Below, piece after piece: positions 8,970 through 15,622 of a stretch of 18,173 nt of DNA. The notes under the pieces were generated by a model that made no database searches, was not told where the DNA came from, and was given only the letters and a program-made list of their open reading frames with translations. Origin of the DNA: an uncultured Selenomonadaceae bacterium. Lineage in GTDB: Bacteria > Bacillota > Negativicutes > Selenomonadales > Selenomonadaceae. A program made the translations under genes and the position numbers. The stretch lies in NCBI GenBank assembly GCA_945637225.1, contig CALZDE010000015.1:1-18173 (forward strand), written 5' to 3'. The number at the start of each line of letters is the position of its first letter. The first letter of the stretch is position 1.

Positions 8970-9719
8970 TTGGCAGCTACGCAGGAGATTAAAAGCAATA
9001 GGACAATATCGCAAAATACGGTTGTTAATATTTTAGGGTTATTAGTAGTCTCCCTGATAATCATCGCCTTTGCCTTCTCGCCTATCTTTGTACTGCGCAA
9101 TATCAACGTCACAGGAAATCAGTTTGTTTCCAGCGAAGAAATATGCCGAATTGCCAGCATTCATGAGGGCGAAAACATGTTTCAGCTGGAGACTGATGAA
9201 ATTCGGGAAACATTGCTGAAGGATTTACGTATTGAACAGGTGAATATCAGGCGCAAATTTCCCAGCGCATTAGATATTGAGATAACGGAACGTATTCCGC
9301 TGGCGATAGTCCCTTGTGATTATGGCTATCTCGATATAGGCAAGGACGGTACTGTTCTGTCAGCACACCGCACCTTGTCTGAAATGCCTGTTCCGCTTGT
9401 GACAGGCGTGAAGCTGGAAGACCTTTTTGTGGGAGATAAAGTAGCTGAAGATAATTTACAGCAGGTTTTGACATATCTTGACCTGTTAGATGACTTTTCC
9501 CGTAAACAGTTATCTGAGATAAGTATTGATAATCCAGAACATGTAATAGCTTATACAAATAACTCAGTGCAGATTAGAATTGGCAAAATGGAGAATTTGG
9601 ACGAAAAGGCAGACATTACAAAGAATTTTGTAGCAGAGCTGCAGACTGCCAAATATCCTATTGAGTACATTGATTTTCAGTACTCATCGCCGTTTATAAA
9701 ATTTAAAAATTATAAGTAA
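8970..9719 (+). CDS. ftsQ: Cell division protein FtsQ/DivIB (POTRA domain)
   Basis: This bitopic membrane protein links the early and late parts of the divisome. I chose the TTG start at 8970 because AAAGGAGG at 8955-8962 sits 7 bases before it. The in-frame ATG at 8952 would place that site inside the gene and has no site of its own. From TTG the protein is 249 residues: a short cytoplasmic tail, a transmembrane helix at about 19-40, and a POTRA domain at about 41-112 (VLRNINVTGNQFVS onward, ending near IEITERIPLA). An extracellular beta domain follows. ftsA, often next to ftsQ, is missing; DUF881 follows 12 bases later. Confidence 0.93.
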   Translation: MAATQEIKSNRTISQNTVVNILGLLVVSLIIIAFAFSPIFVLRNINVTGNQFVSSEEICRIASIHEGENMFQLETDEIRETLLKDLRIEQVNIRRKFPSALDIEITERIPLAIVPCDYGYLDIGKDGTVLSAHRTLSEMPVPLVTGVKLEDLFVGDKVAEDNLQQVLTYLDLLDDFSRKQLSEISIDNPEHVIAYTNNSVQIRIGKMENLDEKADITKNFVAELQTAKYPIEYIDFQYSSPFIKFKNYK

Positions 9720-9731
9720 GGGGGGAGAGAT

Positions 9732-10466
9732 ATGGAAAAAGCGGAAGCAGAATTACAGCAAAGTGGATTTTCCCTTAGTTCCCTAAAAATAGAGAGAGGA
9801 AGCTTGTCCGTAGCACTCGTCTGTATGGTACTCGGCTTTATGCTGGCAGTACAGTTCAGAAGTGCACAGGATATAAAGTCTTTGCCAGCCAATCAGCGTA
9901 TTGAGGATTTAACTCTTCGCGTGAAACAGCTCAGCAGTGAGAATCAGCAGCTTAAGGAAAAATTGTCGGCATTAGCCAGCAGTGATGATGGACATTCAGC
10001 CTCAATTTATGACGGTTTGATGCTTGCTTCAGGCCAGACTGCTGTCAAGGGACCAGGTGTTATTGTCACGCTTGATGATAGCAAAAAAATGGTAAAAAAT
10101 GATGACCCAAATCTCTACCTCATTCATGATGAGGATATGCTGAAGGTCATTAATGAGCTGAGAGCCGCTGGTGCAGAGGCGATTTCTATTAATGGCCAGA
10201 GACTGACGGGAAATTCTGAAATAAGATGTGCAGGGCCTACTATTTCTGTAAATAATGTCAGGTCAGCGCCACCTTTTGAAATAAGGGCTATTGGCAGCAG
10301 CAGAGATTTATTAGCGGCTATTAATATGCGTGGCGGTGTGGCAGATACTCTGAAAGTATGGGGTATCACTGTAAATGCACAGGAGAGCAAGGAAATATTA
10401 ATACCTGCTTATAAGGCGGCTAATCCTTTCAAATATGCCGAAGCGGCAAATGAGGAGGGAACATGA
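9732..10466 (+). CDS. DUF881 membrane-anchored protein (YlxW/YlxX-like)
   Basis: This is a member of the DUF881 family found beside division genes in Bacillota and Actinobacteria; its molecular function is not established. The 244-residue protein has one transmembrane helix at about 25-42 and a probable coiled coil at about 55-82 (RIEDLTLRVKQLSSENQQLKEKL). The conserved DUF881 domain follows, including GPGVIVTLDD (107-116), NELRAAGAEAISINGQR and a late IRAIG segment. A very strong purine ribosome-binding site (GGGGGGAG) precedes the ATG. The TGA stop at 10464-10466 is one base from the sbp start, so coupling is likely. Neighbours ftsQ, sbp and ftsZ suggest a role in division or envelope assembly. 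Confidence 0.9.
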   Translation: MEKAEAELQQSGFSLSSLKIERGSLSVALVCMVLGFMLAVQFRSAQDIKSLPANQRIEDLTLRVKQLSSENQQLKEKLSALASSDDGHSASIYDGLMLASGQTAVKGPGVIVTLDDSKKMVKNDDPNLYLIHDEDMLKVINELRAAGAEAISINGQRLTGNSEIRCAGPTISVNNVRSAPPFEIRAIGSSRDLLAAINMRGGVADTLKVWGITVNAQESKEILIPAYKAANPFKYAEAANEEGT

Positions 10467-10467
10467 T

Positions 10468-10800
10468 ATGGTCTTAGCAGTAATAGGGCTTATCCTTGGT
10501 CTTATTTTAGGTATTATGGTACCTTGGAGTATACCATTAGCTTACTCAAAGCTGTTTTCAATTGCATTGCTGGCTTCTCTGGATTCTGTATTTGGTGGCG
10601 TCAGGGCGGCACTTGATGATGTTTTTGATGATAAATCATTTATTTTTGGTTTTTTCTCTAATTCATTATTGGCGGCTTTTCTGGTATATGTTGGTGACAA
10701 CTTGAGCATAGACCTTTATTATGTAGCGTTGCTGGCTTTTGGTATGAGAATATTCCGTAATTTGGGCAGAATACGCCGTTTCCTTGTAAAAAAGACGTAA
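10468..10800 (+). CDS. sbp: Small basic protein Sbp (DUF1290 family)
   Basis: This small integral membrane protein is encoded upstream of ftsZ in many Bacillota; its function is unknown. I set the start at the ATG at 10468, 9 bases after AGGAGG (10453-10458). An upstream in-frame ATG at 10435 lies inside the DUF881 gene and lacks such a site. The resulting 110 residues match the family's usual length. Three hydrophobic segments are visible (about 2-24, 28-45 and 62-93). An arginine/lysine-rich tail (RIFRNLGRIRRFLVKKT) explains the name. It ends the first part of the cluster; a 150-base gap follows. Confidence 0.9.
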   Translation: MVLAVIGLILGLILGIMVPWSIPLAYSKLFSIALLASLDSVFGGVRAALDDVFDDKSFIFGFFSNSLLAAFLVYVGDNLSIDLYYVALLAFGMRIFRNLGRIRRFLVKKT

Positions 10801-10837
10801 TTATTTTAATTTTTATTAAAAAAATACATTTTACCTA

Positions 10838-10866
10838 TGGATAAATTAAAAAAATAATGATAGAAT
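10838..10866 (+). promoter_or_regulatory. Candidate ftsZ promoter
   Basis: In the 150-base sbp-ftsZ gap, TGGATA (10838-10843, 4 of 6 matches to TTGACA) is followed by a 17-base spacer and TAGAAT (10861-10866, 5 of 6 matches to TATAAT). This would give a leader of about 78 bases. The gap is much longer than others in the cluster, which supports a separate promoter for ftsZ. An AT-only 7-base dyad (10804-10821) lies just after sbp but is too weak to call a terminator. Confidence 0.4.
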
Positions 10867-10900
10867 ATAGTGGTTAATAGATTTTATTAGTCAATAGATA

Positions 10901-10918
10901 AGGGACTGGAAGGTCCTT
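10901..10918 (+). promoter_or_regulatory. Short hairpin in the ftsZ leader
   Basis: AGGGAC and GTCCTT pair over 6 positions (one G-U) around a 6-base loop, 19 bases upstream of the ftsZ ribosome-binding site (GGAGG at 10937-10941). It would be in the 5' untranslated region if the promoter at 10838-10866 is right. The role is unknown; it could stabilise the message or tune translation. Confidence 0.3.
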
Positions 10919-10950
10919 GCTGAAAAATAAATTTCTGGAGGTTTTATTAG

Positions 10951-12285
10951 ATGGGCGTTGAGTTTGATATGATGGAGGACATTGGTTCTCTCGTTAAAAT
11001 AAAGGTAATCGGTGTAGGCGGTGGCGGCGGTAATGCCGTTAATCACATGATTCGCTGTGGCGTAAAGGGTGTTGAGTTTATCGCTGTTAATACCGATGCT
11101 CAGGCTCTTAGCAAGTCCCTTGCTTCTAGACGTATTCAGATTGGCAGTAAGCTGACCCGTGGTCTCGGTGCCGGTGCAAAGCCTGAGATTGGCCGTCTGG
11201 CAGCAGAGGAAAGCCGTGAAGAAATTCTGGAAGCTCTGCGCGGTGCGGATATGGTATTCGTTACTGCTGGCATGGGCGGTGGTACTGGTACTGGTGCGGC
11301 TGGTGTAGTTGCGGCATGTGCAAAGGAAGTAGAGGCTCTTACTGTTGGTGTAGTTACCCGTCCTTTCCAGTATGAGGGCAAGCCTCGTATGCGCAATGCT
11401 GACTGGGGCTTGGATGCTCTTTGTCAGGCTGTAGATACCGTTATTGTGATTCCAAATCAGCGACTGATGGTAGTAGCTGACAAGAATACAACTGTTAAGC
11501 AGGCTTTTGCTATGGCTGATGATGTACTGCGTATTGGTGTTCAGAGTATTTCCGACCTTATCGTTGGCTCCGGTCTTGTTAATGTTGACTTCGCCGATGT
11601 ATGCTCTATCATGAGCAAGGGCGGTACTGCACTGATGGGTGTAGGTGAAGGCTCCGGTGACAATGCGGCTCTTGATGCGGCAAAGGCAGCTATCAATTCT
11701 CCTCTGCTGGGTGTAAACATCACTGGCGCACCACGTATTCTCATGAATGTAGCTGGCTCTACCGAAAACGTAGGTCTTCTGCAGGTTGGTGAGGCAAGTG
11801 ATTACATCAGTGAGCAGGCGCAGGAGGATGCAGATATTATTTGGGGTGTTACCGAGGACGAGACAATGGGCGACAGTGTCCGCGTAACCGTTATTGCTAC
11901 CGGCTTTGAGACTGATGATAATGTATTAGAGGCAAATAAGCAGAGCAGTGGCAGCCGTACTGCTATCAATGGCGGTATGGGTGGCATGAATCAGCAGCGT
12001 TTATTTGATCAGGGCAGAATTCAGCAGCCTGTTGGCAATCCAAAGGTAAATCAGACTGCTGCTGCTACTGGCTTGGGCGGTTTCCCACAGCGTCCTACTG
12101 GCTTAGGCGGTCAGAGCACTGGTTATACTGCTAATAATACTGGTTTTGCTAACAATGCACAGCAGCAGTCTCAGCCACAGAATCAGGATGTTATTCATAC
12201 TCCACATGGTGATGTAAACAAGGCTTTCTTTAAAGTAAATAATATTGCAGACGATATTCCAGACTGGTTACGTCGTAACAAGTAA
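10951..12285 (+). CDS. ftsZ: Cell division GTPase FtsZ
   Basis: FtsZ is the tubulin homologue that polymerises into the Z-ring. The 444-residue protein has the N-terminal GVGGGGGNAVNHM nucleotide-binding segment (21-33), the tubulin signature GGGTGTG (109-115), and the T7 catalytic loop NVDFAD (211-216) with D213 and D216. The globular core ends near 325. A linker of roughly 105 residues follows, rich in Gly, Gln and Asn, with two TGLGG copies near 373-387. The C-terminal peptide DIPDWLRRNK (435-444) would bind FtsZ partners. The linker makes the protein longer than the roughly 380 residues typical of the family. The usual membrane tether gene ftsA is not adjacent. A terminator follows. Confidence 0.98.
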   Translation: MGVEFDMMEDIGSLVKIKVIGVGGGGGNAVNHMIRCGVKGVEFIAVNTDAQALSKSLASRRIQIGSKLTRGLGAGAKPEIGRLAAEESREEILEALRGADMVFVTAGMGGGTGTGAAGVVAACAKEVEALTVGVVTRPFQYEGKPRMRNADWGLDALCQAVDTVIVIPNQRLMVVADKNTTVKQAFAMADDVLRIGVQSISDLIVGSGLVNVDFADVCSIMSKGGTALMGVGEGSGDNAALDAAKAAINSPLLGVNITGAPRILMNVAGSTENVGLLQVGEASDYISEQAQEDADIIWGVTEDETMGDSVRVTVIATGFETDDNVLEANKQSSGSRTAINGGMGGMNQQRLFDQGRIQQPVGNPKVNQTAAATGLGGFPQRPTGLGGQSTGYTANNTGFANNAQQQSQPQNQDVIHTPHGDVNKAFFKVNNIADDIPDWLRRNK

Positions 12286-12304
12286 GACTTTAATTTTAGA
12301 ATAT

Positions 12305-12330
12305 AGGGGCTGTCTTCCGGGGCGGCCCTT
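12305..12330 (+). terminator. Probable rho-independent terminator after ftsZ
   Basis: The arms AGGGGCTGTC and GGCGGCCCTT form a 10-position stem with three G-U pairs and a 6-base loop, followed by AATGTTATTTTTA, an interrupted T-rich tail. It begins 20 bases after the ftsZ stop and would end the dcw transcript. The only space left for a downstream promoter is about 30 bases, so the next gene may depend on read-through. Confidence 0.65.
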
Positions 12331-12361
12331 AATGTTATTTTTATGGATTTAAGGACGGTGA

Positions 12362-13390
12362 TTGTGGGTGGGTCGTTATACGGCACTTTTTATAACAGCT
12401 TTTACATTATTGGTAATAGCCTTTGGAAGTTCGATGTACCTTTCTAAGCATGTGAGCGAGGTGAAAACTGTCAGTACACTGCCAGCAATAACCGTATTGA
12501 CAACATTACCGGCAGAAAATGTTGCTCCGCTGGCTGATGAATATGAAAAGAACCATAAGATAAAGGTTGTTTTTGTTCCGCTTACAGAGGATGAATTAGC
12601 TAAGAGAGTGACGGATACAGGAAAGGCTGACCTTGTTCTGACTAACAGTCACATGCTTAACCGTATTGCTGGAAATGGCTGGCTGGTACCTCATATTTCA
12701 GAAACAGGTGATTCCGTCTGGGATGGCTTAAAGGATCAGAATGGCTTTTGGACTGGCGTGTGGTATGATCCTGTGGTTTTCTGTATTAATTATGATTATG
12801 CGGTAAGGCAGGAAAGCTTGCCAATGAGCTGGCAGGAGCTGGCAGACCGCAAGGATATCCGTATCGGTATGACTGACTTTCTGGCGGCAGATGCCTCAGC
12901 CAATATTCTTTTTACCATGATATCGCAGTATGGTGAGGAAAATGCCACAAAAATATTTACTAAGCTTCATCCGAAGGTAGTGCAGTATTCTAAGTATCTC
13001 TCCACACCAGTGCGCATGGCTGGCATGGGTGAGGTGGATGTTTCCATTGCTGTGCAGAGCGAGGCTTTGCGCTACATCAATGAGGAATTTCCTTTGACAA
13101 TAGCTTATCCTTCAGAGGGTACTGCCTGCACGCTGACGGGTACGGGCATACTTTTAAAATCTCCTAACGAGGAACAGGCTAAATTGTTTGCAGACTGGCT
13201 TCAGGGGGATGAGGCACAGCTTGTTTTGCAGAAAAATAATTTTTACTTTATGCCAACCAACAGAAATACTATGGCGTACAAGAAAATGACAGGAAAAAAT
13301 CTCGTGCTTTTTATGCCGTTGGTGGATTTGCCAAAGGAACGAAAGCAGGAGCTTTTAGATAAATGGGTGAAAAATACACGCTTAAATTAA
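12362..13390 (+). CDS. Membrane-anchored extracellular solute-binding protein (Fe3+/AfuA-like type)
   Basis: This is a periplasmic-binding-protein fold of the iron/polyamine class of ABC transporter substrate proteins. Residues 5-27 form one hydrophobic helix with no lipobox cysteine, so it is probably an uncleaved anchor or signal. The binding-protein domain runs from about 42: ITVLTTLPAENVAPLADEYEK, a central GVWYDPVVFCINYDYA (132-147), PMSWQELADRKDI, and late segments AYPSEGTACTLTGTGI and GDEAQLVLQKNNFYFMPTNRN typical of this class. The start is TTG at 12362, or GTG at 12368, after AAGGACGGTGA. No permease or ATPase gene adjoins it, so the substrate and role (transport or sensing) cannot be named. 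The subclass is uncertain. Confidence 0.8.
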   Translation: MWVGRYTALFITAFTLLVIAFGSSMYLSKHVSEVKTVSTLPAITVLTTLPAENVAPLADEYEKNHKIKVVFVPLTEDELAKRVTDTGKADLVLTNSHMLNRIAGNGWLVPHISETGDSVWDGLKDQNGFWTGVWYDPVVFCINYDYAVRQESLPMSWQELADRKDIRIGMTDFLAADASANILFTMISQYGEENATKIFTKLHPKVVQYSKYLSTPVRMAGMGEVDVSIAVQSEALRYINEEFPLTIAYPSEGTACTLTGTGILLKSPNEEQAKLFADWLQGDEAQLVLQKNNFYFMPTNRNTMAYKKMTGKNLVLFMPLVDLPKERKQELLDKWVKNTRLN

Positions 13391-13421
13391 TTTTTCAGGT
13401 TAATATTTAGGAGGGAATTTT

Positions 13422-14750
13422 GTGAAGGCTGGTTTTATCAGCTTGGGCTGTTCCAAGAATTTAATTGATACAGAGGTTATGCTGGGCATTTTGCAGGAGA
13501 ACAATTTTGAACTGACAAATGAACCGGCAGAGGCTGATGTTCTTATTGTTAATACCTGTGCTTTTATTCAGTCAGCAAAGGAAGAATCTATCAATACTAT
13601 TCTTACGATGGCTGGCTACAAGGATATTAAGCAGGGAAAATGTCAGGCTTTGATTGTAGCAGGCTGTCTTGGCCAGCGTTACAAGCAGGAGCTTCTTGAC
13701 GAACTTCCTGAGGCGGATGCTATCGTAGGCACCGGTGCATGGCATAGAATTATGGAAGCCGTTGAGGAAGCCTTGAAGGGCAACCGCGTTGTAATTGATG
13801 GCGAAAACAACACCATTTATGATGCCGCATGTCCTCGTATTCCTACCACTCCTGCACATACTGCTTACATCAAGATTGCAGAGGGCTGTAACAACCGCTG
13901 TGCTTTCTGTGCTATTCCATTAATCCGTGGCAAATACCGCAGCCGTAAGATTGAGGATATCTGCACTGAGGCAAGGAATTTAGCGGCTAAGGGTGTCAAG
14001 GAAATAGTGTTGATTGCACAGGATACCACTAACTACGGCCATGATATCTATGGCAAGCCTAGCCTGGTGGAACTTTTGAAGGAAATTGTCAAGGTAGACG
14101 GCATTAAGTGGATTCGCACACTCTATAGCTATCCACGCTTCTTCAGTGACGAGCTGATTGACCTGATTGCTTCTGAGGAAAAGCTGGTAAAATATGTAGA
14201 TATTCCTCTCCAGCATGCCAACAATACCATTTTACGCAATATGCACCGCCCCGACACAAAGGAACAGATTGAGGTGCTGCTGAAAAAGCTTCGTGAGCGT
14301 ATTCCGGGCGTAGTAGTGCGTTCTACCTTTATTGTCGGCTTCCCTGGCGAGACTGATGAGCAGTTTGAGGAGCTTTATCATTTCTTTGAGGAACAGAGAT
14401 TTGACCATGCTGGTATCTTTACTTACTCACAGGAGGAGGATACTGCGGCGGCTTCCATGCCAGACCAGATTCCACAGGAGGTTATGGAGGAGCGTTATCA
14501 TCAGCTGAAGGCGCTCCAGAGCAAGATTTCTCAGGAAATAAATGAAAGTCTTGAGGGCAAGGAGCTGGAAGTGATTATTGAAGGCCATACTGAGGATGGA
14601 CTTCCTTATGGACGTTCCTACCGTCAGGCTGATGATGTAGATGATCAGGTATATATAGAGGGTGTAGAGGAAGAAATTCCAGAGGGTACTATCGTAAAGG
14701 TAAGGATTTTACAGGGCTTCACTGAGGATTTAGTGGCAGAGCTTGTATGA
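13422..14750 (+). CDS. rimO: Ribosomal protein S12 methylthiotransferase
   Basis: RimO is a radical-SAM enzyme with two iron-sulfur clusters that methylthiolates an aspartate of ribosomal protein uS12. The 442-residue protein has the N-terminal methylthiotransferase domain with C10 (SLGCSKN), C46 (NTCAFI) and C82 (GCLGQRY). The radical-SAM motif follows as C156, C160 and C163 (GCNNRCAFC), with a C-terminal TRAM domain at about 372-440. The SLGCSKN start and IPLIRGKYRSR segment favour RimO over MiaB. The GTG start at 13422 has AGGAGGG at 13409-13415. It follows the solute-binding gene by 31 bases, so the two may share a transcript. The spacer after the stop is T-rich without a GC stem. Confidence 0.95.
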   Translation: MKAGFISLGCSKNLIDTEVMLGILQENNFELTNEPAEADVLIVNTCAFIQSAKEESINTILTMAGYKDIKQGKCQALIVAGCLGQRYKQELLDELPEADAIVGTGAWHRIMEAVEEALKGNRVVIDGENNTIYDAACPRIPTTPAHTAYIKIAEGCNNRCAFCAIPLIRGKYRSRKIEDICTEARNLAAKGVKEIVLIAQDTTNYGHDIYGKPSLVELLKEIVKVDGIKWIRTLYSYPRFFSDELIDLIASEEKLVKYVDIPLQHANNTILRNMHRPDTKEQIEVLLKKLRERIPGVVVRSTFIVGFPGETDEQFEELYHFFEEQRFDHAGIFTYSQEEDTAAASMPDQIPQEVMEERYHQLKALQSKISQEINESLEGKELEVIIEGHTEDGLPYGRSYRQADDVDDQVYIEGVEEEIPEGTIVKVRILQGFTEDLVAELV

Positions 14751-14807
14751 TTTTTATTAAATTTTAATATTTTTTTCATGTATTTTTTAGTTTTATTATT
14801 TAATATG

Positions 14808-14831
14808 TGTTATGTAAGCACAGTGGTGCTT
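14808..14831 (+). promoter_or_regulatory. Possible extended -10 and leader hairpin before the exported protein gene
   Basis: In the AT-rich 109-base gap after rimO, TGTTATGTA (14808-14816) resembles an extended -10 element. It overlaps the base of a small hairpin, AAGCAC-AGTG-GTGCTT (14816-14831). No good -35 is present, so the promoter call is weak. The gap size and the change of gene type make an independent promoter likely somewhere here. Confidence 0.25.
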
Positions 14832-14859
14832 TAGAGAGCTAGATAAAAGGGGTTTTATT

Positions 14860-15564
14860 ATGAATTTGAAGAAGCTTTTAGTTGCAGGCATGGCTTTTGC
14901 TGTTACTGTTATGACAGTTAATTTTGCAGATATTTCCGTAGCTAGTGCAGAGGAAGCGGTAGAAAGTGAAACTCAGGTTGAACAGACCGTACCAAAGAAT
15001 ACCTACCGTTATACCAGTCAGAGATATGGCTATAGCATTAATACACCAATGAAGCCATTAGGTGTTATTCCAGCTTCTACTGTTTATGAGAATAGTAAGG
15101 GAGAGGTTCTTGTTTTTGAGAACGAGGGATTCAACTTAAAGAAGGCATGGATTATTATGCCGAATGCTTTTCTGCCAGAGGATATTCCAGATAATCTCAT
15201 TAACTTAAGTGATGCGGAACGTCAGACAGCAGTAGAAAACTTTGGCAAGAAGGGACTTTTTGAGCAGGTAAACATCGTAGAGATGGAAGATGGCAAGGCT
15301 GGTATGTACTGTGTCAGTGCAAAAGAGGTAGAGGTTGATACTACCGGTGATGGCGTAGCTGACCGTATCATGGAAGCAGAAAATCAGGCTATTCTCACTT
15401 ATTTCAAGGGTGATTTCGGTGGCTGTTTCGTAGTGGAGCTGCTTCAGAATCCTGTTATGACTCCAGAGGCTCAGATGGAATATCAGCAGGGCTTATTGAC
15501 TTTCCATCAGTGGCCAACCACCTTTGATCCTGATGCACCAGCTGTTCCTGAAAATAATAAGTAA
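14860..15564 (+). CDS. Exported protein of unknown function with a calcium-loop-like motif
   Basis: I do not recognise this 234-residue protein. A clear signal peptide is present: KK near the N-terminus, a hydrophobic core at about 5-22, and probable cleavage after A30 (VASA, then EE). A charged Glu/Gln/Thr stretch leads to a domain starting near 48 (YRYTSQRYGYSINTP), which faintly recalls PsbP/DUF1795-like secreted domains. Residues 160-168 (DTTGDGVAD) fit the D-x-x-x-D-G-x-x-D pattern of EF-hand/dockerin-type calcium loops. There are only two cysteines in the mature part (C151, C189), a possible disulfide. AAAAGGGG sits 7 bases before the ATG. It is followed by a terminator and is probably monocistronic. 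Confidence 0.8.
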   Translation: MNLKKLLVAGMAFAVTVMTVNFADISVASAEEAVESETQVEQTVPKNTYRYTSQRYGYSINTPMKPLGVIPASTVYENSKGEVLVFENEGFNLKKAWIIMPNAFLPEDIPDNLINLSDAERQTAVENFGKKGLFEQVNIVEMEDGKAGMYCVSAKEVEVDTTGDGVADRIMEAENQAILTYFKGDFGGCFVVELLQNPVMTPEAQMEYQQGLLTFHQWPTTFDPDAPAVPENNK

Positions 15565-15577
15565 TTTTGGACCTAAA

Positions 15578-15608
15578 AAGGGCTGCCAGATAAATTCTGA
15601 CAGCCTTT
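15578..15608. terminator. Bidirectional terminator between convergent genes
   Basis: A long hairpin has an outer stem AAGGGCTG/CAGCCTTT, one C/A mismatch, an inner stem CAGA/TCTG and a 5-base TAAAT loop. It lies 14 bases after both converging stop codons. Read on -, the stem ends in a CTTTTTAGG tail; read on +, the tail is shorter (CCTTTATC). It should end transcripts of the exported-protein gene and of the lexA-like gene. Confidence 0.75.
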
Positions 15609-15622
15609 ATCAATAGCTTAGT

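Noticed and set aside
10435..10467. An upstream start for sbp giving a 121-residue protein
   Set aside because: It lies within the DUF881 coding region with no ribosome-binding site; ATG 10468 has AGGAGG at good spacing and gives the usual family N-terminus.
10804..10821. An AT-only inverted repeat after sbp as a terminator
   Set aside because: The stem is seven A-T pairs only with no T tract afterwards; it is too weak to terminate.
12362..12440. A lipoprotein signal on the solute-binding protein
   Set aside because: There is no cysteine after the hydrophobic helix, so it cannot be a lipoprotein.
14751..14790. A terminator after rimO
   Set aside because: There are T runs but no GC-containing stem in front of them, so this is probably just AT-rich spacer.
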